From Eubacteriales Family XIII. Incertae Sedis bacterium (lineage in GTDB: Bacteria; Bacillota; Clostridia; Peptostreptococcales; Anaerovoracaceae), in the NCBI GenBank assembly GCA_031276775.1, contig JAISML010000062.1:1-5530 (forward strand): a stretch of 5,530 nucleotides of DNA, in the 5' to 3' direction. Shown one piece after another: positions 1-5,349 of the stretch. Made by a program: the position numbers and the translations under genes. Each line of letters starts with the position of its first letter. The stretch's first letter is position 1. The notes below the pieces were generated by a model. The model saw only the letters and a list, made by a program, of their open reading frames with translations. It made no database searches and was not told the origin of the DNA.

Positions 1-509
1 ATTTCCCACGCCGCGTCTTCCCTTGTGAGTTCTCCGCGCAGGATCTTGGCCGCCGTCATGACCGCGTCCACCGGTTGTTTGTATCCGGTGCAACGGCACG
101 CGTTCATATGTTTTTTGAACCAATTTCGCACATCCTCACGCGAGGGATTGAGGTTGGTTCGAAGCAAGCCGTATGCGGACATGATGAAGCCCGGTGTGCA
201 GAATCCGCATTGGACGCCCCCGTGCACGATCCACGCGAGTTGGAGCGGATGCGGATTTTCGGCCGTGCCGATGCCCTCGATGGTGATCACTTCGCTGTAA
301 TCCTCGACGTTTTTCATCTTCTTGGTGCAGGAGCGAACGACTGCTCCGTTCAACAGCACGGAACAGGCTCCGCATTGACCGATTCCGCAACCGATTTTCG
401 TTCCTGTCAGCCCGAGACGCCGGATTGCGTCGGCCAACGTGTCTTCCTGCGGATCGCACAGAAACATGCGTTCCGTGCCGTTGATCCTGAGCGTTTTTTT
501 GGATAACAT
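1..509 (-). CDS. Mop-like molybdopterin aldehyde oxidoreductase, N-terminal [2Fe-2S] part (3' end beyond window)
   Basis: The first 169 residues of a xanthine-oxidase-family protein are visible and the frame is still open at base 1. A plant-type ferredoxin domain carries one [2Fe-2S] cluster (Cys41, Cys46, Cys49, Cys61; motif CGIGQCGAC). A helical domain carries the second (Cys101, Cys104, Cys138, Cys140; motifs QCGFCTPG and ACRCTGYK). All eight cluster cysteines are present. From memory, the sequence resembles Desulfovibrio gigas aldehyde oxidoreductase closely, including the LGLTG, HPLQ, PSREDVR and CRCTGYK stretches and the segment past the last cysteine. It may therefore be a single chain of roughly 900 residues rather than a separate small subunit, which the window cannot settle. 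Mop-type enzymes oxidise aldehydes to acids at a molybdenum cofactor in the cytoplasm. The ATG at 509 has AAGGAGG nine bases upstream and lies 16 bases after the dehydrogenase stop, so the two genes are probably co-transcribed. The alternative is the small subunit of a three-subunit xanthine or CO dehydrogenase-like enzyme. Confidence 0.9.
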   Translation of the reverse strand, partial: MLSKKTLRINGTERMFLCDPQEDTLADAIRRLGLTGTKIGCGIGQCGACSVLLNGAVVRSCTKKMKNVEDYSEVITIEGIGTAENPHPLQLAWIVHGGVQCGFCTPGFIMSAYGLLRTNLNPSREDVRNWFKKHMNACRCTGYKQPVDAVMTAAKILRGELTREDAAWE

Positions 510-518
510 CCCGACCGG

Positions 519-523
519 CCTCC
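519..523 (-). promoter_or_regulatory. Ribosome binding site of the Mop-like gene
   Basis: GGAGG (AAGGAGG in full) on the minus strand lies 9 bases before the ATG at 509 and immediately after the stop codon of the upstream dehydrogenase at 526. It fixes the start of a gene that runs off the window edge. Confidence 0.8.
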
Positions 524-525
524 TT

Positions 526-1563
526 TTAAAAAGTGATGATCACTTTTTTTTCAAACTCTTTGTTCAGGAATCGCTCCGTGACGGGGATCATTTCTTCGAA
601 CGGATAATAGGCGGAGATGTAATCGCCCAATTTGATGACACCCTCCCGGATCAGTGCGATGATCTGATTGTGCGCCCAATATTCATACGAAGCGTCGGAC
701 ATCTGATAGAAATTCAAGAGAAAATTGTAATGGGGATTCTTGCTCCAATCCAGCGTCGCGGACATGTTCGGCGGGACGCCGTACGCGCAGATTTGACCGT
801 TTTCTTTCAACAGCGACATGGCCTCGTTGTAGAGATTTGTGATGCCGACGGCATCGACGAGATGATCCAAGCCGCCGGGACAGAGTTCTTTGATCCGTTC
901 GACATGCGTCGGATCGACCGCGTTGATCGCGCAATCCGCCCCCATTTTTTTCGCAAGTTCCAGTTTTTCTTCGACGACGTCCAGCGCGATGATCGGTTTT
1001 ACGCCTTTGGCGCTCATGAATTGGATGAACGACAGACCGACCGGACCCAGCCCGAAGAGCGCGACACTTTGGTTGGCGTCGATGTTGAACCATTTTACCG
1101 CACCCGCCGTTTCGCGCAGGGTGATGATCATGATCGCTTCGAGCGGATCTACGTAATCGGGCAAAACGGATTGACGCTTGCCGATCTCCCGCACGCGCGC
1201 GGGGAGCGCTTCCGAACCGGGCGCATATATGTCGAATACCGTGCCGTACTCCGCAAAAGCGCCCCAAGCGGAGCCGATACCGTCTCCGATCATCAGATTG
1301 TAGGGACACAAAACCTTGTCCCCGATCTTGAAAGTCGTGACTTTCGAACCTGTTTCCACGACCTCGCCGACGGCTTCGTGTCCCATCACAAGCGGATACA
1401 GATCGGGAGGCGTACCGCGCAACGTCCCATGCAGTATCTTCGCGTCACTGCCGCAAATGCCGCAACCGAGTGTTTTGACCTTTGCGGAATAGTCACCGAT
1501 CTTCGGATCCGGTATCTCGCGAATCGATGTCGAGAGATCCTTTTCGACGACAAAAGCTTTCAT
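526..1563 (-). CDS. Zinc-dependent MDR alcohol/polyol dehydrogenase (sorbitol/butanediol dehydrogenase-like)
   Basis: This 345-residue protein belongs to the medium-chain dehydrogenase/reductase superfamily and probably oxidises an alcohol or polyol with NAD in the cytoplasm. The N-terminal catalytic domain has GICGSD with the zinc ligand Cys37, GHEAVGEV with His62-Glu63, and a likely further ligand at Glu142. The Rossmann fold has GLGPVGL at 171-177. Asp195 at the end of the second strand favours NAD over NADP. The region that normally holds the four-cysteine structural zinc lobe (about residues 86-110) has only Cys86, so the structural zinc is probably absent. The start at 1563 is chosen because GGAGGTG precedes it and because the chain then opens with the typical MKAFVVE strand. 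A GTG 69 bases upstream would add a polar, lysine-rich tail with a poor ribosome site. In this cluster a diol or hydroxyketone substrate is plausible, such as 2,3-butanediol to acetoin, but substrate cannot be read from the sequence. Confidence 0.9.
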   Translation of the reverse strand: MKAFVVEKDLSTSIREIPDPKIGDYSAKVKTLGCGICGSDAKILHGTLRGTPPDLYPLVMGHEAVGEVVETGSKVTTFKIGDKVLCPYNLMIGDGIGSAWGAFAEYGTVFDIYAPGSEALPARVREIGKRQSVLPDYVDPLEAIMIITLRETAGAVKWFNIDANQSVALFGLGPVGLSFIQFMSAKGVKPIIALDVVEEKLELAKKMGADCAINAVDPTHVERIKELCPGGLDHLVDAVGITNLYNEAMSLLKENGQICAYGVPPNMSATLDWSKNPHYNFLLNFYQMSDASYEYWAHNQIIALIREGVIKLGDYISAYYPFEEMIPVTERFLNKEFEKKVIITF

Positions 1564-1694
1564 TTCCACCTCCGTTTCACCGCTTTGTTTTCCGGGCTTC
1601 CCCTTTGGGATTTCCGGCTTGTTGCTTTTCACGTTTTACCTGCATTCTGCGTTTCCGCGGATTCGATTGGATCCCGGCAACGGCGCGGATGCAA
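1564..1694 (-). other. Intercistronic gap between MFS and dehydrogenase genes
   Basis: This 131-base spacer contains the dehydrogenase ribosome site. It also has an imperfect inverted repeat at about 1655-1688: outer arms CCGCG/CGCGG, with an inner GGAT/ATCC pairing. The repeat is not followed by a T-run on the minus strand, so it is not a convincing intrinsic terminator. A second small pairing (CCGG/CCGG around CCC/GGG) lies near 1588-1613 and also lacks a T-run. No clear -35/-10 promoter was seen. It may be only a processing or stabilising structure, or chance. Confidence 0.35.
1567..1573 (-). promoter_or_regulatory. Ribosome binding site deciding the MDR dehydrogenase start
   Basis: GGAGGTG on the minus strand sits 3 bases before the ATG at 1563 (5 bases from the GGAGG core). 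The competing in-frame GTG at 1632 has only a weak CAGGT upstream, so the shorter protein is preferred. Confidence 0.75.
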
Positions 1695-2972
1695 TTACGC
1701 GGGGCTGTCTTCCGCCTGCTGTTTCGCTTGCCGCCGCGCGACCGCCTTGGTGCCCGTATCCTGCGTGAAAAGAAGCGGGACGATCCCGACGGCGCCCAGG
1801 ACGAACATGGCGATCCAAGCGGGGTATATGCCGAATGAAGAGGCGACCGTGGTATAAAACACCGGAAAGAACACGCAACCGAGTTTGTTCAGCGTCAGGA
1901 GCAGACCCGAAGCGGTTCCCGCTTTGACGCCGGCGACGTCGGGATGCTCGAGCAACAGGATTCGACCTGCCATCAGCCCCAGTCCGTTTGAAAATCCGCC
2001 CAACATGTTTAAGACGACGGCGACCATGAAATTGTGCGTCAGGAGCGACGCGGCGAATACTGCGCACGTAAAGACCACGAACGGAAGACTCATGATTTTG
2101 CGCAGACCGACCTTGACGGCGAGCGGCGGCAGGATCCAGTATCCGAACACGGAACCGACGTTCACGAAAGACAGGATCAAGCCCAATTTGGTCGCGTCAA
2201 TGTTCTCCCAAGTGCCCATGAACGCGGCCGGACCGACGCTTGAGAACGTGAGCAGGGAGCCGGCGATCAGAAATTCGGAGATCAGGATCAGGATGACCTG
2301 TTTCGACGTCAACAGTTCTTTCAACCGCCGTCCTACTGTATAACCCTCGGTCTGCACCTTGAGATCCAGATTCATGGCGCCTTGCTTTTCTTCCCGCAGC
2401 GGTACGATCAAAAAGCAGATGAGTCCGAATGCGACCATGACGACCCCTTGCCACAGAAAGAGTTTGTCCCAACCGCCCAACGCTTCCGACCACGGGGATG
2501 TGACGTTGAATCCGAGGAAAAAACCGATCGAGCCCCCGGAGGTGAGGATGCCGTTGGCTTTGAGCAACGCTTTCCTGTCGAACCATGCCGCAAGGCTTTT
2601 GATCAGCCCGGCGTACACGATGTTGGCAAAAAGTCCGCTCAGGAACAACATGAAATAAGCCGTTTCAAAAGAGGTGATCACCATTCTCAGGGAAACGGCG
2701 AGACCGTTCAGGATGACGGCCGAATAAAGCACCGCTTTGAGATTGAACTTGTCGAAAATGTTGCCGGCGATGAATACGATCACCATCCCGCCCATGGAGA
2801 TGGCGCCGGCCAACAGTCCGTACTGCGTCGCGGAAAAGCCAAACTCCGCCTGCCACACGGGCAGCATCATGGACATGCTTGTGAAGTTGAATCCCAGACA
2901 CAGCGTCATGAGAAGCAAACTGGAAAACAGTACGATCCACTTGCTGGCGGGCGTTTCTTTTGCGATAGCCAT
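1695..2972 (-). CDS. MFS transporter, 12 transmembrane segments
   Basis: This 425-residue integral membrane protein of the major facilitator superfamily has the usual length for the family. Hydrophobic segments fall at roughly residues 12-34, 50-70, 79-99, 104-126, 138-158, 172-192, 225-247, 263-284, 294-313, 315-340, 352-375 and 380-402, which gives a 6+6 layout. A charged loop lies at about 192-224 between the halves. The loop between helices 2 and 3 carries a degenerate form of the family signature (GNIFDKFNLK, 70-79), and a glycine-rich segment near 141-154 recalls the helix-5 motif. The C-terminal tail is charged and cytoplasmic. The ATG at 2972 is chosen over an upstream in-frame start because AGGAGGA lies just ahead of it. 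Its position between the E1/E2 genes and two oxidoreductases suggests it imports the cluster's substrate or exports a product, possibly a small organic acid, ketol or diol. Substrate class is not recognisable. Confidence 0.9.
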   Translation of the reverse strand: MAIAKETPASKWIVLFSSLLLMTLCLGFNFTSMSMMLPVWQAEFGFSATQYGLLAGAISMGGMVIVFIAGNIFDKFNLKAVLYSAVILNGLAVSLRMVITSFETAYFMLFLSGLFANIVYAGLIKSLAAWFDRKALLKANGILTSGGSIGFFLGFNVTSPWSEALGGWDKLFLWQGVVMVAFGLICFLIVPLREEKQGAMNLDLKVQTEGYTVGRRLKELLTSKQVILILISEFLIAGSLLTFSSVGPAAFMGTWENIDATKLGLILSFVNVGSVFGYWILPPLAVKVGLRKIMSLPFVVFTCAVFAASLLTHNFMVAVVLNMLGGFSNGLGLMAGRILLLEHPDVAGVKAGTASGLLLTLNKLGCVFFPVFYTTVASSFGIYPAWIAMFVLGAVGIVPLLFTQDTGTKAVARRQAKQQAEDSPA

Positions 2973-2976
2973 TTTG

Positions 2977-2984
2977 TCCTCCTT
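2977..2984 (-). promoter_or_regulatory. Ribosome binding site of the MFS gene
   Basis: AAGGAGGA on the minus strand, with its GGAGG core 5 bases before the ATG at 2972, sets the transporter start at MAIAKE rather than at the in-frame codon nine residues upstream. Confidence 0.75.
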
Positions 2985-3073
2985 TTCATAAAAATACAAT
3001 AAAAAATATGATAAATGAAAGAATGGGGAACATTCGTCCGCGCGTCCGCACGCTGTCGCATACAGACGATCGG
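2985..3073 (-). other. AT-rich leader between E1 beta and the MFS gene
   Basis: The longest untranslated AT-rich stretch in the window separates the complex genes from the transporter. Read on the minus strand, it starts GC-rich, with a CGTCCGC heptamer (plus-strand reading) repeated twice at 3035-3041 and 3043-3049. It then becomes T/A-rich from about 3020 down to 2985. A TATCAT hexamer resembles a -10 box but has no acceptable -35 at the right distance. The stretch could hold a weak internal promoter or an attenuator; neither is established. Confidence 0.35.
2997..3035 (-). terminator. Weak hairpin plus T-rich tract, possible attenuator
   Basis: On the minus strand a perfect 5-bp inverted repeat (GAATG, loop TTCCC, CATTC; 3021-3035) is followed by a T-rich run that includes six consecutive T. 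The stem is short and has only two G-C pairs, so efficient termination is unlikely. Partial attenuation between the E1/E2 block and the downstream transporter and oxidoreductases is possible. Confidence 0.2.
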
Positions 3074-4051
3074 TCAGAGCAGGGAGCGCATGCCGGCCTT
3101 CAGGTCATCCGTCTGCGGAAACGCGTACTCCTCCACCTGCCCGAACGGGATGCAGGTGTTGTAACCGCCGATCCGCCTGACGGGCGCCGCCAATTCCGCA
3201 AAACAGTTTTCCGATATCCACGCGGATATCAGCGTTCCAAACCCGCCCCGCTCGGGCGCCTCATGCGCGATCAGCGCTTTCTTCGTCTTTTTCACGCTCC
3301 TGACGACCGTATCGAGATCGAAAGGACAGAATACGCGCGGATCGATGATCTCTATCGTTTTCCCCGTCTCCCTCTCAATTTCCTTTGTGACCGCAATGAC
3401 ATTGTTCAGCGGACGGTGCCAGGCGATCACGGTCAGATCCGCTCCCTCTTTGACGATCTTGGCCGCATTTTTGAGCGACGGGATCGAGCGGTCTTCCGTG
3501 TTGACGTCCTCTTTCATGCCCATCGCGCAGGCGCGGGAAAAGATGAATACCACAGGATCGTCGTCAGTCACGGCCGCTTTCAGAAAATATCTGAGATCCG
3601 CAGGGCTTGTCGGCGCCACGATCTTCAGACCCGGGATGTTCGCAAACCAGGCTTCCACGCTTTGCGAGTGCTGGCTTCCGCTCCGTCCGCCACCTCCCTC
3701 GGGCAGCATGTAGGTGATCGCCAGATTGCAATTCCCGTTGGAATTGTACCGGGCCTTTGCCGCTTGGTTTACGATGGGGTCGAAAGCCAAGGCGCAAAAA
3801 TCCGCGAACATATACTCGACGACGGGACGGTATCCGCCGTAAGCCATTCCGTTTGCGAGTCCCGTGTACCCGTATTCGCAGATGGGCGTCTGGATCACGC
3901 GTTCTCGCCCGTACTGTTGGTACAAACCGCTGAAATACCCCCATGCGCCGCCTTTTGCCCCGATGTCTTCGCCGACGCACACCACTTTTTCATCCAAAGC
4001 CATGACTTCCTTTAAGGCGACGTTAAGCGCTCCGAGTCCCGAAAGTTCCAT
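3074..4051 (-). CDS. 2-oxoacid/acetoin dehydrogenase-type E1 component, beta subunit
   Basis: This 325-residue protein is the beta subunit of a heterotetrameric, thiamine-diphosphate-dependent E1, full length for the family. The N-terminal pyrimidine-binding domain has GEDIGAKGG (27-35), the segment TPICEYGYTG with Glu59 as the expected contact to the cofactor aminopyrimidine, and QHSQS (127-131) with the conserved His128 of the active site. The C-terminal transketolase-like domain has IDPRVFCPFD (236-245), AHEAPERGGFG (262-272) and the typical ending with APV followed by a proline-rich turn. It pairs with the alpha subunit encoded just upstream. The ATG shares its A with the alpha stop (TAATG), and a perfect AGGAGGTG lies 7 bases before it, so translation is probably coupled for 1:1 assembly. 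The family covers pyruvate, branched-chain 2-oxoacid and acetoin dehydrogenases; motifs alone do not separate these. The context mildly favours an acyloin substrate. Confidence 0.93.
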   Translation of the reverse strand: MELSGLGALNVALKEVMALDEKVVCVGEDIGAKGGAWGYFSGLYQQYGRERVIQTPICEYGYTGLANGMAYGGYRPVVEYMFADFCALAFDPIVNQAAKARYNSNGNCNLAITYMLPEGGGGRSGSQHSQSVEAWFANIPGLKIVAPTSPADLRYFLKAAVTDDDPVVFIFSRACAMGMKEDVNTEDRSIPSLKNAAKIVKEGADLTVIAWHRPLNNVIAVTKEIERETGKTIEIIDPRVFCPFDLDTVVRSVKKTKKALIAHEAPERGGFGTLISAWISENCFAELAAPVRRIGGYNTCIPFGQVEEYAFPQTDDLKAGMRSLL

Positions 4052-5046
4052 TATATTGCACCTCCTGCGTCGTTTGAATAGATGTTGCCGTAGTCCAGAC
4101 ATTCTTCCTTGCTCGGATACTCCTGAGCCGCCGCCCGCGCGAAAGCGTCGGAAAGCAACGTTTCATGCTCCGCGCGCACCTTGTCCATGTAAGCGCGATC
4201 TGCGACATTGCGTTCCAACAACCGTTGTTCATACAGAAGCAACGGGTCGATCCCGCTCGTGTCCTCGCGGAAAGAGGCGTCGCGGTATTTCGACTGATCG
4301 TCGCCCACATAATGCCCCTCCCAGCGCCAGGATTTCAATTCGATGATCATCGGCTCGCACGCGGCGGCGTTTGAAACGCCTTCCAATATCGCTGCGGTCA
4401 CGGCTTCCACATCGTTTCCGTCGACGCCGATCCCGCGCAGACCCGCAGCTTCGGCGCGTCGGTACAGTTCCGGAATCGGCGACTGCTCTTCGATCGGCGT
4501 CGTCATCGCGACCTGATTGTTCTCTATGACGAACAGGATGGGCAGTTTGAGAATGGCCGCAAGGTTGATCCCCTCATAGGTGGAACCTTCGCTCATCGCG
4601 CCGTCCCCGATCGAAACGAGGGCGACGGAATCGTCTTTCCCGTCCGCTTTCAGCGACCATGCGAAGCCGACGCCGGTGAGCAGACCGTCGCCGAGGATGC
4701 CGCACATCGGCAGGAGCAGATCTTTCAGGGACACCAAATGGTATTCCCCCGACGTTCCGTGAAAGATGCCGGTCCGCTTGTTCATCAACTCGCCGAGGAA
4801 GAGATCGAGACCGACCGTCTTCGCGATCAGCGGTTGTTGTCTGTGTGTGCAGTGTCTGTATATCTTGCGGGGCGAAATGTCGATGGCGGCGAGGATCCCC
4901 GCGCATATCGCTTCCTGACCGAGACCCGGGTGAATTGCCCCGCTGATTTTGCCGCTGAAGATGTACTCGATGATCTTCTCCGCCATGCCCCGCGAAAAAA
5001 CCAAATACTCATGCATTTTCAGCATCTGCTCCTTTGTAAATTCCAT
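4051..5046 (-). CDS. 2-oxoacid/acetoin dehydrogenase-type E1 component, alpha subunit
   Basis: This 331-residue protein is the thiamine-diphosphate-binding alpha subunit of an E1 decarboxylase/cleaving enzyme. The Mg-diphosphate motif GDG-x25-NN spans residues 148-177. The N-terminal AIHPGLGQEA (37-46) and the phosphorylation-loop equivalent EGHYVGD followed by KYRD (243-256, His245) are conserved. Arg69 matches the cofactor-contacting arginine. Two usually conserved stretches differ: the common YRGHGH-like motif is THRQQP (67-72), and the common GGSMH is SGEYH (99-103). Both lie near the cofactor or active-site entrance in known E1 structures, so an unusual substrate is possible. It follows the lipoyl gene after 52 bases and overlaps E1 beta by one base. 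The start at 5046 has GGAGGTAGGA upstream, giving two overlapping ribosome-site options at 7 and 12 bases. Length and the lack of a long N-terminal extension resemble acetoin dehydrogenase alpha (AcoA) and similar bacterial E1 alpha proteins. Confidence 0.92.
   Translation of the reverse strand: MEFTKEQMLKMHEYLVFSRGMAEKIIEYIFSGKISGAIHPGLGQEAICAGILAAIDISPRKIYRHCTHRQQPLIAKTVGLDLFLGELMNKRTGIFHGTSGEYHLVSLKDLLLPMCGILGDGLLTGVGFAWSLKADGKDDSVALVSIGDGAMSEGSTYEGINLAAILKLPILFVIENNQVAMTTPIEEQSPIPELYRRAEAAGLRGIGVDGNDVEAVTAAILEGVSNAAACEPMIIELKSWRWEGHYVGDDQSKYRDASFREDTSGIDPLLLYEQRLLERNVADRAYMDKVRAEHETLLSDAFARAAAQEYPSKEECLDYGNIYSNDAGGAI
4059..4066 (-). promoter_or_regulatory. Ribosome binding site of E1 beta, inside the E1 alpha gene
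   Basis: A perfect AGGAGGTG on the minus strand lies within the last codons of E1 alpha, 7 bases before the E1 beta ATG at 4051. It overrides a longer in-frame start at 4102, which would add an arginine-rich, non-homologous 17-residue extension. Confidence 0.85.
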
Positions 5047-5053
5047 TTTGGTT

Positions 5054-5063
5054 TCCTACCTCC
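5054..5063 (-). promoter_or_regulatory. Double ribosome binding site of E1 alpha
   Basis: GGAGGTAGGA on the minus strand holds two Shine-Dalgarno cores: GGAGG 12 bases and AGGA 7 bases before the ATG at 5046. The stronger core is farther from the start than usual, so the nearer AGGA may do the positioning. Confidence 0.6.
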
Positions 5064-5098
5064 GTAAATTTTCTTCCGGTTCCCTCCTGCGACGGCGG

Positions 5099-5335
5099 TC
5101 AGTCTTCTTCCACCTGCGCGATGGTTGTGTCTATCGGAACCATGTCCCCTTCCGCAACCAGGATCTTTGTGACCGTGCCCGTCACGGGGCTTTCTATTTC
5201 CTGCGTCAGTTTCTCATTGGACAGTTCGTAAAGCGGCGTTCCTTTTTCCGTGCGATCGCCCTCCTGCACGAACCATCGCTCGATCTTTACATCCATTCCG
5301 CTTTGCCCCAGATTGGGGACCTGAATCTCGATCAT
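5099..5335 (-). CDS. Stand-alone lipoyl-domain carrier protein
   Basis: The 78-residue product is a single biotinyl/lipoyl-type domain with nothing else attached. Two halves of the flattened beta-barrel meet at the hairpin ELSNEKLTQEIESP, where Lys42 is the expected lipoylated residue. Glycines at 26, 53 and 63 mark the turns (QEGD, VTGTV, AEGD). In this role the domain would carry the acyl group from E1 to E2 and be reoxidised by an E3 dihydrolipoyl dehydrogenase. Normally it is fused to the N-terminus of E2 by a proline/alanine linker; here it is a separate gene between E2 and E1 alpha. The xEK-containing hairpin recalls acetoin dehydrogenase lipoyl domains and not the common ETDKA form. 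The ATG at 5335 has AGGAGG just ahead of it, 14 bases after the E2 stop. A longer TTG start would overlap E2 and lacks support. A biotin carrier is less likely, since biotin domains use an MKM motif. Confidence 0.9.
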   Translation of the reverse strand: MIEIQVPNLGQSGMDVKIERWFVQEGDRTEKGTPLYELSNEKLTQEIESPVTGTVTKILVAEGDMVPIDTTIAQVEED

Positions 5336-5340
5336 ACGCG

Positions 5341-5346
5341 CCTCCT
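5341..5346 (-). promoter_or_regulatory. Ribosome binding site of the lipoyl protein
   Basis: AGGAGG on the minus strand lies 5 bases before the ATG at 5335 and directly after the E2 stop codon at 5350. It supports the 78-residue start over a TTG ten codons upstream. Confidence 0.75.
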
Positions 5347-5349
5347 TTT

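Noticed and set aside
1564..1632. N-terminal extension of the dehydrogenase from a GTG at 1632
   Set aside because: The extension is a low-complexity Lys/Pro/Gly/Glu tail with a weak upstream site, while the internal ATG at 1563 has GGAGGTG and starts at the conserved first strand.
1577..1645. Small minus-strand frame of 22 codons (starts MQVKREKQQ) in the MFS-dehydrogenase gap
   Set aside because: It is lysine/arginine-rich with no good ribosome site and no recognisable feature, and is too short to separate from chance; it would be a leader peptide only if conserved in relatives.
1655..1688. Imperfect inverted repeat after the MFS stop codon as an intrinsic terminator
   Set aside because: The arms are short with a large internal mismatch, and no T-run follows on the minus strand.
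439..1857. Long plus-strand open frame (472 codons) opposite the dehydrogenase and the MFS 3' end
   Set aside because: Its product is rich in Arg, Asp and Phe with no recognisable domain, and it lies antisense to two genes with clear family motifs. It is a shadow of codon bias on the minus strand.
2995..3040. Sigma-70-type promoter for the MFS gene (TATCAT or TATTTT as -10)
   Set aside because: Neither hexamer has a -35 box better than three of six matches at 16-18 bases, and AT-rich DNA yields such hexamers by chance.
3008..4015. Plus-strand open frame (335 codons) opposite E1 beta
   Set aside because: It is antisense to a protein with intact E1 beta motifs, lacks a ribosome site, and its translation shows no family features.
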